Of a stretch of 64,000 nucleotides of DNA, positions 1-10,712 are shown in pieces; position 1 is the first letter of the stretch, and each line of letters starts with the position of its first letter. The notes below the pieces were generated by a model. That model was not told where the DNA came from. It made no database searches and saw only the letters and a list, made by a program, of their open reading frames with translations. The stretch lies in NCBI GenBank assembly GCA_014607495.2, contig CP053156.1:12028001-12092000 (forward strand). The letters run 5' to 3'. The position numbers and the translations under genes are program-made. This DNA comes from Carposina sasakii (lineage: Eukaryota; Arthropoda; Insecta; Lepidoptera; Carposinidae).

Positions 1-297
1 TAGGGTTTGATTCCATTAAACTGCCAATTCAAGAGCTAAAACCTTTCTAGAATATGGTCCTCAATACTGGAATAATTTCCTTAAACGCAGCAGCAATTCA
101 CCAACTAACATAATTATTATATATCTTTTTCTATACCTACAATCTTAAAATATCAGACAGTGGTTTATGATAGAATTTTGTGGCGTTTAAACCAAAATCG
201 CATGATCGAAATATTCAACAAACAAATTTATCAGGAGTTGGACGAATGGAGAGTTTCAAAATCTAAAAGCCAGTTTCGACCGCCATTTGACTGCCAT

Positions 298-452
298 CGT
301 GCCTGATGTTAAGCAAGATGCGGCCTAGGGTGGTACATGTTTGCCTAGAAAGTGCCTATTCACTCTAGCTTTTAAGAGATCAATGTTGTAGTCCTCGGGA
401 AATACATCGACAGGAAGTGCATTCCACTGGTTTGAGCGAGTATTGATTAAAC
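298..452 (-). pseudogene. LINE reverse-transcriptase carboxyl-end remnant
   Basis: The minus strand reads WNALPVDVFPEDYNIDLLK, then ARVNRHFLGKHVPP and a stop. This matches the W-N-x-LP...F-K-x-x-V-x-x-H tail common at the end of insect non-LTR retrotransposon ORFs. No upstream RT remains. Confidence 0.6.
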
Positions 453-533
453 TGCTGGTGATGTGATTTTATGACATACGATTTTTTTGTTGATAATATT
501 AAATCCACAATGATTTAACTCTTCAAATAACAG

Positions 534-766
534 ACAAAGGAAAGATGATATTTTTTTACTTTCCCTTACACGGTAAACCTTTTAAGCTATCGATTAGGAA
601 CGATTTAGAAACTCGGTGGGGATTTATGAAACAAATCTGTTTATTCGAAGATAAATATACTCAGATAAATTTAACCGAGGATTATGCAAATTTCATCGGT
701 AGCTACAAACCTGAAAATTTCATTGAAGATAAAACCGAATCACTGACAAATAAGCCTGAAATCTAA
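534..766 (+). CDS. orphan exon-like ORF, unrecognised
   Basis: An acceptor-like CTTCAAATAACAG at 521-533 precedes a frame open to a TAA at 764-766 and containing an ATG at 545. It encodes SIRNDLETRWGFMKQICLF and YANFIGSYKPENF, with mixed, protein-like composition. It could be the last exon of a gene that starts left of the window, or a chance ORF. No family recognised. Confidence 0.25.
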
Positions 767-933
767 TTGAAATTTACAAAAACATAATCCAAGATTGCAG
801 TTGTTGACATATTGCAGACATATAATATACTCGTACACGCATTTTGATATATCCAACTGCGCCAGGAGGAGGAAAGTAATGATTTTAAAGTATATTTCTT
901 TGGCACACTCGAGAATCAAGAGTCTAGATTATT

Positions 934-1141
934 CCCGAAATGGGGTAGTCAGAACTGCAAGATCATACAGGAAATCCCAAAGCCACATTCAGGATAGCGG
1001 GAGGCGGGAAGAGATGTAAATGATCAGTGACAAGTTGCTAGCTTATCGCCTGAGAGTAGGTCGAGTTCCTTAGTTCACTTTTATGACATGTACGGTAAGA
1101 TGCAGTTGATGTATTCTAGTGAAGCACCGCTTAAGTACAAG
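934..1141 (+). repeat. short repeat family R2 (CCCGAAATGGGGTAG ... CAGCACAG), full-length copy
   Basis: A ~210-bp family with at least 15 copies here. It starts CCCGAAATGGGGTAG, has GGAGATCCCACAGCCACG in the middle, and ends GAAGCCCCGCATCAGCACAG. Other plus copies: 7063-7268, 13192-13361, 22860-22935, 25990-26140, 37898-38068, 53185-53231, 54386-54590. Minus copies: 8690-8910, 11331-11410, 14636-14818, 21007-21335, 23656-24112, 46076-46180, 46463-46550, 58740-58805. No coding capacity; SINE-like or a LINE 3' end. Confidence 0.75.
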
Positions 1142-1646
1142 ATAGGATGTTAATAAGCACTGTAGGAATAATCGTCACATTGCCTAATCTCATTTTGCTT
1201 GCGTAATGTAGTGTTTCGGATTTTCGGAAGGTTTGTGCTTGCCCTATTCCTCATTGGTACTGATGTTAATTATTGTTGTTATGTTGATTATTGGAAAATA
1301 ATGCGCATTAGGAACGGTATTTACTTGTTTGTGCCGTGGTTGGGTTTTTCGATGGTGTTGTTTTCGGGGGTTTCGTTTTCTTTGTTTTCACTTTTGATAT
1401 AAAAGCTTTGAGCCTGGATTCGTGGAATGTCGCATTCGCACTTTTAGTCTGAAAAAAAAAAGTAGTTTCCCTGGAATCAGCTTATAATTTTAGCGTTGGA
1501 AGCTTGAAATAAAAAAAAAGTTATTGAAATAAGTGAATATACTGGGTAGGTACCTAGTTTTAAGTGATGTAGCTTCTTTGAGGATATGTCAGTCCGATAA
1601 GTACGGAAATGCTAAACATATTCTAAAGTTTAAACATAGAGAGCTA

Positions 1647-1780
1647 TGCGTCAGCCTATTGCAGTCCACTGCTGGACGTAGTCCTCCCCCAGAGCACGCC
1701 ACAAGGCACGATCTCCCGTTTTCGCCATCCAGTCACTACCAGCGGCTCTCTTCAACCCATCGATTCATCTTACCGTAGAG
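1647..1780 (-). repeat. LINE 3'-tail family R1 (CAGTCCACTGCTGGACGTAGG), truncated copy
   Basis: R1 ends in sense as GAGGCCTACGTCCAGCAGTG-GACTGCAATAGGCTGATGATG and can start at TACCACCCCATG. In translation the end resembles the GEAYVQQWT tail of a lepidopteran LINE, so R1 copies are probably 5'-truncated LINE ends. This copy diverges after about 60 bases. Confidence 0.7.
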
Positions 1781-1973
1781 GCCATAGAGAGACATTATTC
1801 ATAAATTAAAATATTGCCTGTAATGTATAGGTATATTAGAAAAACACTCACCGTATCGCGTGAAAACTTTTCGTAGTTTGATTTACAATAATACCTAGGG
1901 TAGTGTAGAGGGAAGTGTAATACCCATATCGTCTTTGGCTATAAAAAGAAAAACATTTTTTTATATACTAAAG

Positions 1974-2160
1974 CAGAGGTTCCCAAACTTTTATTTCTCG
2001 TAGACCCCTTTCAAAAGTTTACTGGTTCTGGTGGACCCCCTATAGGCCTACATCACATACAAATTAATTGTGAACCTCAATTTTTTCACGCCAACGTAGA
2101 CCCCCGTCGAGTCTCATGTAGACCCCTGGGGGTCCACCTGGACCACTTTGGGAACCACTG
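1974..2160. mobile_element. hAT-type MITE with exact 8-bp target duplication
   Basis: Ends are CAGAGGTTCCCAAACTTTT and TTTGGGAACCACTG (inverted). It is flanked by TACTAAAG at 1966-1973 and again at 2161-2168. An 8-bp duplication and CAG-type ends fit the hAT superfamily. No transposase. Confidence 0.85.
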
Positions 2161-3620
2161 TACTAAAGGGAAACAGATGAGCGTGACTTTGCATAATCAA
2201 AATGGAACGAAGCTCCGGTAATCTTCACGGTCGTGTTATGGGAAGATAAATAAGATATGACGCAAAATAAAAACAAACATAAACAAGGCAAAACAAATAA
2301 CTACTGGAACAAGTATTATGTTATCATTGTTATGTGTACCAATTTATATATTTTAATCTAAAATTAGTGCTTAAACCAAACCACCTACCAAATTAAAAAC
2401 AGACACGAAAATATATACGTAACTCTTTCCAAGACAATCTTGCTAGAATAGATAGAGCTTAGCACAAGAGAGAACCTTAGCTTAACCCCTGTCAGTTTAA
2501 AAACCCATATCACCATGTCTAGAAAAGCCCTGGAAACACCACTTTTAGTGTAGGTAGATAACTGATATGTTCAACTAAATTCGTATGTACCTAAGTACAT
2601 AAAGGTACTGAATACGTGCCATGTTTAAAATTAAATGTCACTGTTTTTAAATTAAATGTCACTTTTTTACCTGTAAGAGTGTTAATAGTTTAACTTGTGA
2701 AAAGTGAGTGTGTAATTTGCACACTTTTGCCCAACCTTTTTCGGGGATGATGGGCGTGACTTTATGTACCTAATATAGTACATAAGTGAGTACCTAACAG
2801 TTCGACCTATATATATAAGACACAAGTAAGTACATCATTGTAACATATAACGCAATTTATATAAAAAATCTGCAAAGATTATTATGATACATTGACTGAT
2901 GTTTATTTTTTATCGCAAGGGTGAAAAACGAATTTCCTAGAGCTTTGTTAGGACCACGATAGCAGCAAGTTTTATGGGGAACGTTACCTATAATGTACAG
3001 AATGTGTAACAGATGTTTTTTGGAACGAATGACGCCATTTTATTTTAGTTATTACATCAAACACAGCTCGCCACCTTATCTTTGGCAAGCCGTAACAAAT
3101 AAAAAAACTTAAAAATACAATAAAAAAAATTATAATTATAATGATTTTAAGTCGAATAATTGAAGTTTTAGGATCGAATATCCAAAGATTGTTTCGAAAG
3201 GACACGGTTTTTCTTATTTTAATATTCATTTAATTCCTTAAAAAAGAGACAATTAAATAAAAGTCCATAAAAAATACTAAACAATTTAATAAAGCATGGC
3301 GTATTACCTAATAGTACTACAAGTTGTGTTAAATAATCATCTACTACAAAACACTAAAGAAAACAATTTAATAAACTTATCAAAGAGAACTTAAAAAAGA
3401 ATCTGTCTGAAGTGCCAAATTGAAAAAAAAAATGAATAGCAACCTAAATATGCTTCTCTTTGCCACGTCTTTGAAAAGATTGATAGACATGTTGATGCAA
3501 AACATCGAGCAACATTAAAGATTAATGATAAGGATGTAAGGAGACCGTTTATCATATTAAATGATCATAAGTACAAACATTCACGGTTAATATTATTTTC
3601 CAGCAAAGAAGATGACAATG

Positions 3621-3885
3621 CGGTGATAGCCCAATGATTAAGACGTGCGCCTTTCAGTCGGAAGTAATAGGTTCGATCCCAGGCACGGATTTTATTTAAT
3701 GCACGGATTTCGATAGGTACACTAAAATTGTCACTTTGCTATACCCGAAAAGGATTGGCGGCAGGCAGCCGGCCGTATAAAAACGCCAAATCTTAGGCAA
3801 ATTGAGTTTCGAAAGAAACCATATTGCGTCGATCTCATAAGTACCTAATGGGATAAAGGCAGGAAGATGCATTTTCGGCATCTTG
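3621..3885 (+). mobile_element. tRNA-derived SINE
   Basis: A tRNA-like head has an A-box-like GATAGCCCAATGATTAAG at 3624-3641 and a perfect B box GGTTCGATCCC at 3670-3680. The family body follows, including GAGTTTCGAAAGAAACCATA. It is a pol III SINE and not a tRNA gene, since no cloverleaf 3' half is present. Related copies: 23122-23360 plus, 29730-29890 minus, 60450-60560 minus. Confidence 0.8.
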
Positions 3886-4039
3886 AGTAGTATTCCATTG
3901 ATGGATGTGAGTGTACTCAGAAGCAGAATCTAATCCATCAATAGATTTGACCAATGGATTATAGTGGAATAAATGTTCTGAAGTGTTATAAATGTTCCGA
4001 AATGCTAGAAGGATTTTTATTTTATATTATTCAAAATGT

Positions 4040-4660
4040 TTAAATGTTTTGCAACACCGCATATTACACAATATTGCCTACGACATGTTCTGTTTGGATC
4101 GTTATTTGTAAAGCTGTAACAAACCGTATGTATTCGTTACTGAGTAACGGGTACTGCATCAAGTACCGAGTAACGAAACGTTACCCAGGAATTCGTCTAG
4201 TTACTCGCATGTTTCGTATCATGGGTATTTTTCGTATAATACACTGTTTCGGATCGCAAGTGGTGTATGGATACGTTTGTTTTTGATCGTATGTTCTACC
4301 AATGCGCGTGATACGGTTCATTTAAATAGCTTATTTCAAAGAACGGTGATTAGGTTTGTTTAAAGTACTTATATATATTTTTAATCGTCAAAGCTTTTTA
4401 CTGTTTTGTACTATTCTTTGTAATATAAATTAAGTTTGTGGTTAAAATTTTCTAAATAGTAAATCCATTGCAAATTTGGTATATTACGTCGATAGTTCAC
4501 GTCGATTCGACTCGTTACCATACTACATACTATAGTTACTATACCACATGCGGTATCAGAAGTAACGAGTTCAGTAACGATACAATAGTAACGAGTACTC
4601 ATGGTCAAAGTAACGAATACATACGGGTACGCTTTTATTCGTTACTTTTACACCTCTAGT
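4040..4660. repeat. GTAACG/CGTTAC-rich fold-back element
   Basis: The core GTAAC(G) and its complement recur more than ten times, e.g. CGTTACTGAGTAACG near 4136, AGTAACGAAACGTTACCC near 4169 and AGTAACGAGTTCAGTAACG near 4560. They cluster at the two ends with a plainer centre, as in a decayed inverted-repeat element. Boundaries are approximate. Confidence 0.45.
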
Positions 4661-5019
4661 CATTTGGACTGATATCGCAATTTGAAGAAACCAATTTCCT
4701 TTTCCTTAGTATACAATTTTAAGTACCAATCTAATAAAAAATCGAAAAGATTAATGAAATGAAATAAAAACCCATTAGTTTGACAGTATGCAAATCGGGT
4801 AGGTAACAGATGAATATTACAATTGCAACAGAGACATTCAACGACCTTTGAGAATAGTCGACGGTTATTTGACTGTCTGGTCTGCCATATTGAATTGAAT
4901 TGTACTAAAGTGTTGCTCACTTTTTGTCCAGCACATTAGGAAGGAAGTAAATGAAATTGTAATAAAGTGTAATTTGTACACTTTTGTTTTACCTTTGTGG
5001 GAAATATTGAAGGTTATAA

Positions 5020-5310
5020 TGTACATACATACATACATACAATTACGCCTTTATCCCTTACGGGGTAGGCAGAGTACCAAGGGCCGATAGAACCACATGG
5101 TGCCACTTCTGACCAATTTTGAGGGTATAGTTGAGATGTACAAGTTTGGTTAGTAGTGACAGGTGGTCAGCCCATCGCCTACAAAACACCAAGACCCTCT
5201 TATCCCTCTACTAACTTGTACAGTATGCCCGGGAAGAAAAGCAGCTGTAGTATTATACGTTTTTTTTTTCACTCCCAGAGCAGCATAGAAGAATGTACGT
5301 ATGTATGTAA
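5020..5310. repeat. interspersed repeat with TACA/TGTA microsatellite ends
   Basis: Begins in (TACA)n, runs through TTTATCCCTTACGGGGTAGG and TAGTATTATACG, and ends at CAGAGCAGCATAGAAGAATG plus (TGTA)n. A shorter inverted copy lies at 44455-44600, directly before exon 2 of the CA-related gene. Confidence 0.6.
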
Positions 5311-6043
5311 ATAATCTCATTTGGATACACTTATTGATTTAATTTCGGTTAGCTGAAGAATTTTCTAATTTATTTTTTTCAAAGTTATGGACAATTTAGT
5401 CCATACTAATATTATAGGTAAATGCGAAAATAACTGTTTCTATCTATCTTGCTTTCACGCCAAAACTACTTAACCGATTTTTATTAAGTATGGGTAGTCT
5501 AAAACCTGAGAAAGAACATAGGCAACTTTTTATCCCGAAAAGAAAAAAAACTTTTTGTTTTTATTCGTCCACGCGGACGGAGGTCGCGATCGTCCTTGTC
5601 GTCAGGACAAGAGCAAAATCTCTCGAAATTCCTGAAATACAATCTTTTATTAATAATTTAGATTTATTTCTGTTATCTACTATTACAGAGAAAAAATATC
5701 GAAAAAATAGATTGTTTCCAGGAAAATTGCGAACTGTCTTGTGATCTCATCCGCGGTGTCACTTATAACAAGATGGTTATATTTACGATCATTTGGTAGC
5801 TAGGTAGCATAGAATAAATTTTAATATATCTAAGTATATATATAATTATTTTTCTTTTATCAAGATATTAAATGTCATTTTCTCCTAATTATTTAATATT
5901 TTTTGGTTTTAATTTATGTTACATAATATAGGTACATCCTAGAATTTGCATTTAGGTATAAGCCATAAATAGATTCAGATTGAGATCATTTATTTGCATA
6001 AATATGGGTAGGTACATAATAGTGATAAAATAAACTATAAGAT

Positions 6044-6316
6044 ATACAGGGTGTATGTAACAGCCAGACAAATACTGAAATATTGAACAAGTACTATTGT
6101 TTTTAGTTATACAACAGATTATTCGCAGGAAATGCATTTTTAATTTGATTGTCCACAATGTTTGCTTTCTGCGCCAATCGGGCGATCCTATGACTAGTTA
6201 AATGGGCTTGTTGGTTATTGTGGGATATATTGCTGTTTTTTAGATCACTTGTGACTCACCGTTGGGGTCTGAAGACGCCATATTAATATTTGCCTGGCTG
6301 TCACTTGCACTCTGTA
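6044..6316. mobile_element. MITE with ACAGGGTGTATG-type ends
   Basis: Left end ATACAGGGTGTATGTAACAG, right end GTCACTTGCACTCTGTATA (inverted, imperfect). Related sequence with CAGTATTTGCCTGGCTGTCA is at 37755-37895 and 57625-57730. Confidence 0.55.
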
Positions 6317-6437
6317 TAAATTCTACCATATCGTCGATAGGATAAGCAAAAAAAAACACGGTAGAGAGAACTTTACGTTATTGTGTGGCAAATTTTTGGC
6401 ATAGTTAACAGATACACATAGGTACATATTATATATC

Positions 6438-6830
6438 AGCCTATTGCAGTCCACTGCTGAATGTAGGGCACGCCACACAAGGCTATAGGTTTTTTGGACA
6501 TAGTCACCATACTGAGCAGGCAGGTTGGTGACCGCAGTGTGATTTTCGGACAATGTTGTCAACACGGGCCCCTTATTACCTAACTAGCAAAAGCAAAGCG
6601 ATACATAGCGAAAATTGCACAAAAGTCGCTGTTTACTTGTCAAATTCGTATTACGTAAAATGAATCTCAAAGGAACTTTGACATTTCAAGGCGAATATTG
6701 TACAAATTTCTGTGTAAGTACAATAAAGAATAGAATAGAATTTTCGCTATCGCTTTGCTTCGGCTTTGCTATTGCTTTTACGTAATCAGGGGGCGGGAGG
6801 CGCTGCTGTCCACCTCACGGAGACCCTAAA
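6438..6830 (-). repeat. R1 LINE-tail copy interrupted by a MITE
   Basis: The R1 sequence stops at TTGTCAACACGGG, is broken by the element at 6568-6793, and resumes at CGGGAGGCGCTGCTG, giving an order of insertion events. Confidence 0.75.
6568..6793. mobile_element. MITE with CCCCCTGATTACGTAA-type long TIRs
   Basis: The ends read CCCCTTATTACCTAACTAGC and GCTTTTACGTAATCAGGGGG. The subterminal AAAGCAATAGCAAAG-type repeats are inverted. The flanking R1 shows a 3-4 bp duplication (CGG or CGGG). Other copies: 52855-53041 and 55787-56152. Confidence 0.75.
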
Positions 6831-7684
6831 ATTGGTAACGCCGAAGTAAAGGAACACACACTAGTCCTCACCCTGCCAAACTTGAGTCGATCTCGAGCCT
6901 CGTTGTCCAGCTGGTTCTGTATGTCATCCGCATCGTCCGACAGAGTGTTCGGTCGGCTTGTGATCTGGTCTTGCGTATGATCTGCAATAGATATAATTAT
7001 TCCAAAGTGCGCTCAAAGTGGTGCAAAGTGGTGATAGCCCAACGGTTAAGACGTTTACACAATATGTTCTTGAAATGGGGTAGCCAGAGCTGCGGGATCA
7101 TGGAAGAGATCTCACATCCACGTTCAGCATAACAAAGGGAAATGTAAATGATCGGTGACAAGTTGCTTGCTTATCGCCTGAGAGAATACCCGATTTCGTC
7201 ATTCGACGCTTGCGACATGCACGGAAGGAGATGCAGCTGATGTATTTTAGTGAAGCCCCCATAAGCACAGGGCAGAAAGTTTCATAGCAAAGTTGTTATT
7301 TTCCAACCATCCATATTGTTGGTATACTTAAATATAATATACCTACATGTAATATTAACTGCACTTTGTCAATGTAATACGATTTCATGCTGTGATCTGA
7401 GGTTTATCACAAACATGCATTGAGTTCATGGATAAAATATTCAACCAACAAAGTAGAAATAAACTTTGTTACGGTATAAATCAGGCCAGGAGTTAGTCAA
7501 ACAAAATGTCGCGAGTTCGCAAGTCTTGCCATGTGGAAATGACGGCAACTGGGTACCGGGAAAATCATACAAAGTTGTTATATAAAACTGTATAAAACTA
7601 CCAAGATTTGTATAATTGTACGTCAGTTCTATATTTAAATAGTAATTGATTAAATTGATGATTTAAAGAGTAGTTTTGTATAAC

Positions 7685-7706
7685 AAATAAATAAATAAAT
7701 AAATAA
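7685..7706. repeat. (AAAT)n microsatellite
   Basis: About five uninterrupted AAAT units. Confidence 0.8.
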
Positions 7707-7814
7707 GTAATAGCTTCGATGGTTGGAAAGCCCTATTTTCTTTACTGATATTGGTGTGGGGTACGATTGAGAAAGAGACATTTATTTATTATAAAAAAGG
7801 AATGTTTAGGTTAT

Positions 7815-7990
7815 ATTTATTATTATTATTATTAATGCTTTATTGTACACGGTAAAGTTTTCACAAATAAAGTTTATGACAAAGAAAATGTACAAAGGCG
7901 TGCTTATCTCTAAAAGAGATTTCTTCCAGCAAACCAACCGTGAAAGAGAAATTAACATAACATATTTATTTTTTTGTACACTGTGAATCT
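7815..7990 (-). repeat. LINE 3' end of the GAAATCTCTTTTAGAGATAAG type
   Basis: The minus strand reads GGAAGAAATCTC...GAGATAAGCACGCCTTTGTACA and ends in GTACAATAAAG, a familiar lepidopteran LINE tail. Related pieces are at 10070-10130 and 36205-36320. Confidence 0.6.
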
Positions 7991-8969
7991 CATACATCTA
8001 AGCGAAAACGCTCCAAATCTTAACTTTACAGAAGGTTTTTAGTAAGTAGCGAGAAAGCTCTAAACTTTTATGTGAATAGATTAATAAAGAATACAAAGTG
8101 AGTTTGTAACATATTTATTACGAGGCCTCCTTTACAGACTCCTGTACATCTTGAACATTTTTAAATATAATTCTAAAGTTAACATGAACAAATTTCATAC
8201 ATGAGAACACATAATTTACTTTCTTATTTATGCTCCGTCAGAAATTTCTAAAGTAACCATATAACTTTAATTACATTTTCAAAATGTTTACATCTCGGTA
8301 ACTATAAAATGGCAGACTTAAAAATAACCAAAGAACTTTTCCCATCAGATAACAAACTTCGGAGATAATGTCGAAAATGTCTGATCCATTTTAAAGGTCA
8401 CCGATCGATCTTTCTTGTAACTATTTATTGGACGTTTTAAAATTAGGGTATATGTATTAAAGTGATTATAATAATCAGAACATAATTTTAATATTACGCT
8501 CCTACTGGTATTAGCCCATCACTTTCCATTGAGCCTGAAATCTGACCAATGGGCGCACACGGACGATTTTTTGGAACGGACTATAGTTTCTCGTGATCGC
8601 AATCATGAGATGCCAGATTTGAGGGTCAGCGGAGGTAGTAAGTAATTCCGAATAGTAATGACTTACAATTCAAATATACCTATATTATGTCCTGTGCGGA
8701 GCTTCACTAGAACACATCAGCTGCATGTAGATGTAGATGCGGAGGTGGCTCCGTGCTTGTCGTAAGAGTCAACTAATGAACTCGGGCATTCCGCTAGGCA
8801 ATAAGCTAGCAACTTGTATCTGACCTTTTACATTTGTCCCCGCTATACTAAACGTGGCTGTGGGATCTCCTTTATGGTTTTGTAGTTCTGGTTACCCCAT
8901 TTCGAAAACACAGCCGTGTGTAGGTATTATAATATGTACATATGTAAAATAAATAAAATAAAATATGTA

Positions 8970-9320
8970 TATTATGTACCACCCCATGCCTGCCCGTGGG
9001 TATCGTACGAGGCGATTAAGGGTTCCCGGAGGTGGGCAGCAGTGCCTCCCGTGTAGATATCATAGTCCGAAAAGCACCCTGCGGTCACCAATCCACCTGC
9101 CCAGCGTGGTGACTACGAGTATGAGCAAAAACCCCCCAATGACGGCAAATAAAAAAAGGCCCCCAGTTCCCGGCCGCCTTACTACCCCGGATCACGGCAG
9201 ACTTAAAGAGAACGGCTGGTAGTGACTGATGGCAAAAACGGGAGATCGAGCCATGTGGCGTACACTGGGGGAGGCCTACGTCCAGCAGTGGACTGCAATA
9301 GGCTGACGACGACGACGATA
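8970..9320 (+). repeat. R1 LINE-tail family, near full-length copy
   Basis: Runs from TACCACCCCATGCCTGCCCG to GCAATAGGCTGACGACGACG. A run of A- and C-rich sequence (9125-9175) interrupts the usual middle. Other large copies: minus 11525-11632, 12320-12575, 14838-14965, 45570-45835, 51005-51180, 54660-54780, 62055-62275; plus 17637-17690, 44880-45115, 56590-56850. Confidence 0.75.
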
Positions 9321-10129
9321 TTATGCCCCTTAAACTTCAAGAGTGCTGACATATCTACCACCTAAGCTGCGAATAGAGAAAAATGTACGTGCAGAAAATT
9401 GTTTTCTACGGATACGAAATAGCAAAAGGAAATTCGATTTGCGCCGGAACAAATTCACAAAAGTCACCGTTTCCAACTCCCTACTATGTACCTAGAAATT
9501 AAATTTGTGGAGATTTCCCGTGTTCTGAGTGCTTATTCTTCCTCAACGGTTTCAAGAAGTTTGAAATCGGGTACAATTTGGTTTTTTTTAGCAAAAAGGC
9601 CATGAGAACGTATTAAAACTATTTTATATAACGTATTTGAGATCAAAAGTGGTATTTCTATCTATTAAATGCTAGAGACACGTAAAAAAGTCATGTAACG
9701 AAAGTTAAGTGTGGGACTAGGTTAGTGTTGTGAAATGTGTGAAAGATCAACAAAAAATTTAGTTAAATGAAAAGAGAACAATAATGCGAGTAATATAGAA
9801 GTTACAAAATTTTTGGTATATTTTCGCTAATGGATACCTACGTGGGAAATAGCATTATCAACAACAAGTTATTAGTTTTTCCTTTTTGTGTAGGCCTAGC
9901 TAGGTCGTAAATTATTTTCGATTGGCTGAATCTACGAATCACGCACCAAAGTTTTCCTCGCCCCGGGGATTCCCAGGTACCTTGTACGTTGCTGTTGTAT
10001 TTTCAATGGTATCGGATTAGATTTTAAGTAGCTATAAGAAGATAATTTTTCTTTCGCTATGCCAAGTGGTTTTGTTGGAAGAAATTTCTATTAGGGAGCA
10101 CGCCTTTGTACATTATCATTGTAAACTGC

Positions 10130-10712
10130 GTTTTTAGGGTTCCGTAGCGAAATGGATAAAACGAAACTCTTATGGATTCGTCATGTCTGTCTGTCCATCC
10201 GTATGTCACAGCCACTTTTTTCCAAAACTATAAAACCTATAAGATCTATAAGTAGATGAATTCTGTGAACCGCATTAAGATTTGCACACAAAAATAGAAA
10301 AAAAAAAAACAATAAATTTAGGGGGTTCCCCTTACTTATACTTAAATAATTATTTTTTTCATCAAATCCATACGTGTGGTGTATCTATGGATAGGTCTTC
10401 AAAAATGATATTGAGGTTTCTAATATAATTTTTTTTACTGAATAGTTCGCGCGAGAGACACTTCCAAAGTGGTAAAATGTGTGTCCTCGACCCTGTAACT
10501 TCTAAAATAAGAAAATGATAAAACCAAAAAAAAAAAATGATATACGTTACTATGCAAACTTCCACAGAAAATTAGTTTACACGAGTTCTAGTAAGTAGTA
10601 TAGTTTTTTTAATACGTCATAAATCGTAAACCGTAAAGAACTTTTATATTATGTTACTTGCTGCTAAACAACCCTTCATGGGCGAGTCCGACTCGCACTT
10701 GGCCGCTTTTGA
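10130..10712. mobile_element. lepidopteran GGGTTCCGTAG...GTCCGACTCGC repeat
   Basis: Starts TTTTTAGGGTTCCGTAGCG with the CTGTCTGTCCATCC tract, passes GTATCTATGGATAGGTC, and ends GGGCGAGTCCGACTCGCACTT-GGCCGCTTTT. These landmarks match a family very widespread in moths and butterflies. Non-coding. Confidence 0.7.

Noticed and set aside
3624..3690. Possible tRNA gene (A and B boxes)
   Set aside because: The 3' half does not close a cloverleaf and the body recurs in other copies, so it is a tRNA-derived SINE.
5020..5310. Idea of a tandem regulatory array or CRISPR-like array
   Set aside because: The short tandem runs are microsatellite ends of an interspersed repeat; no spaced identical repeats are present anywhere in the window.
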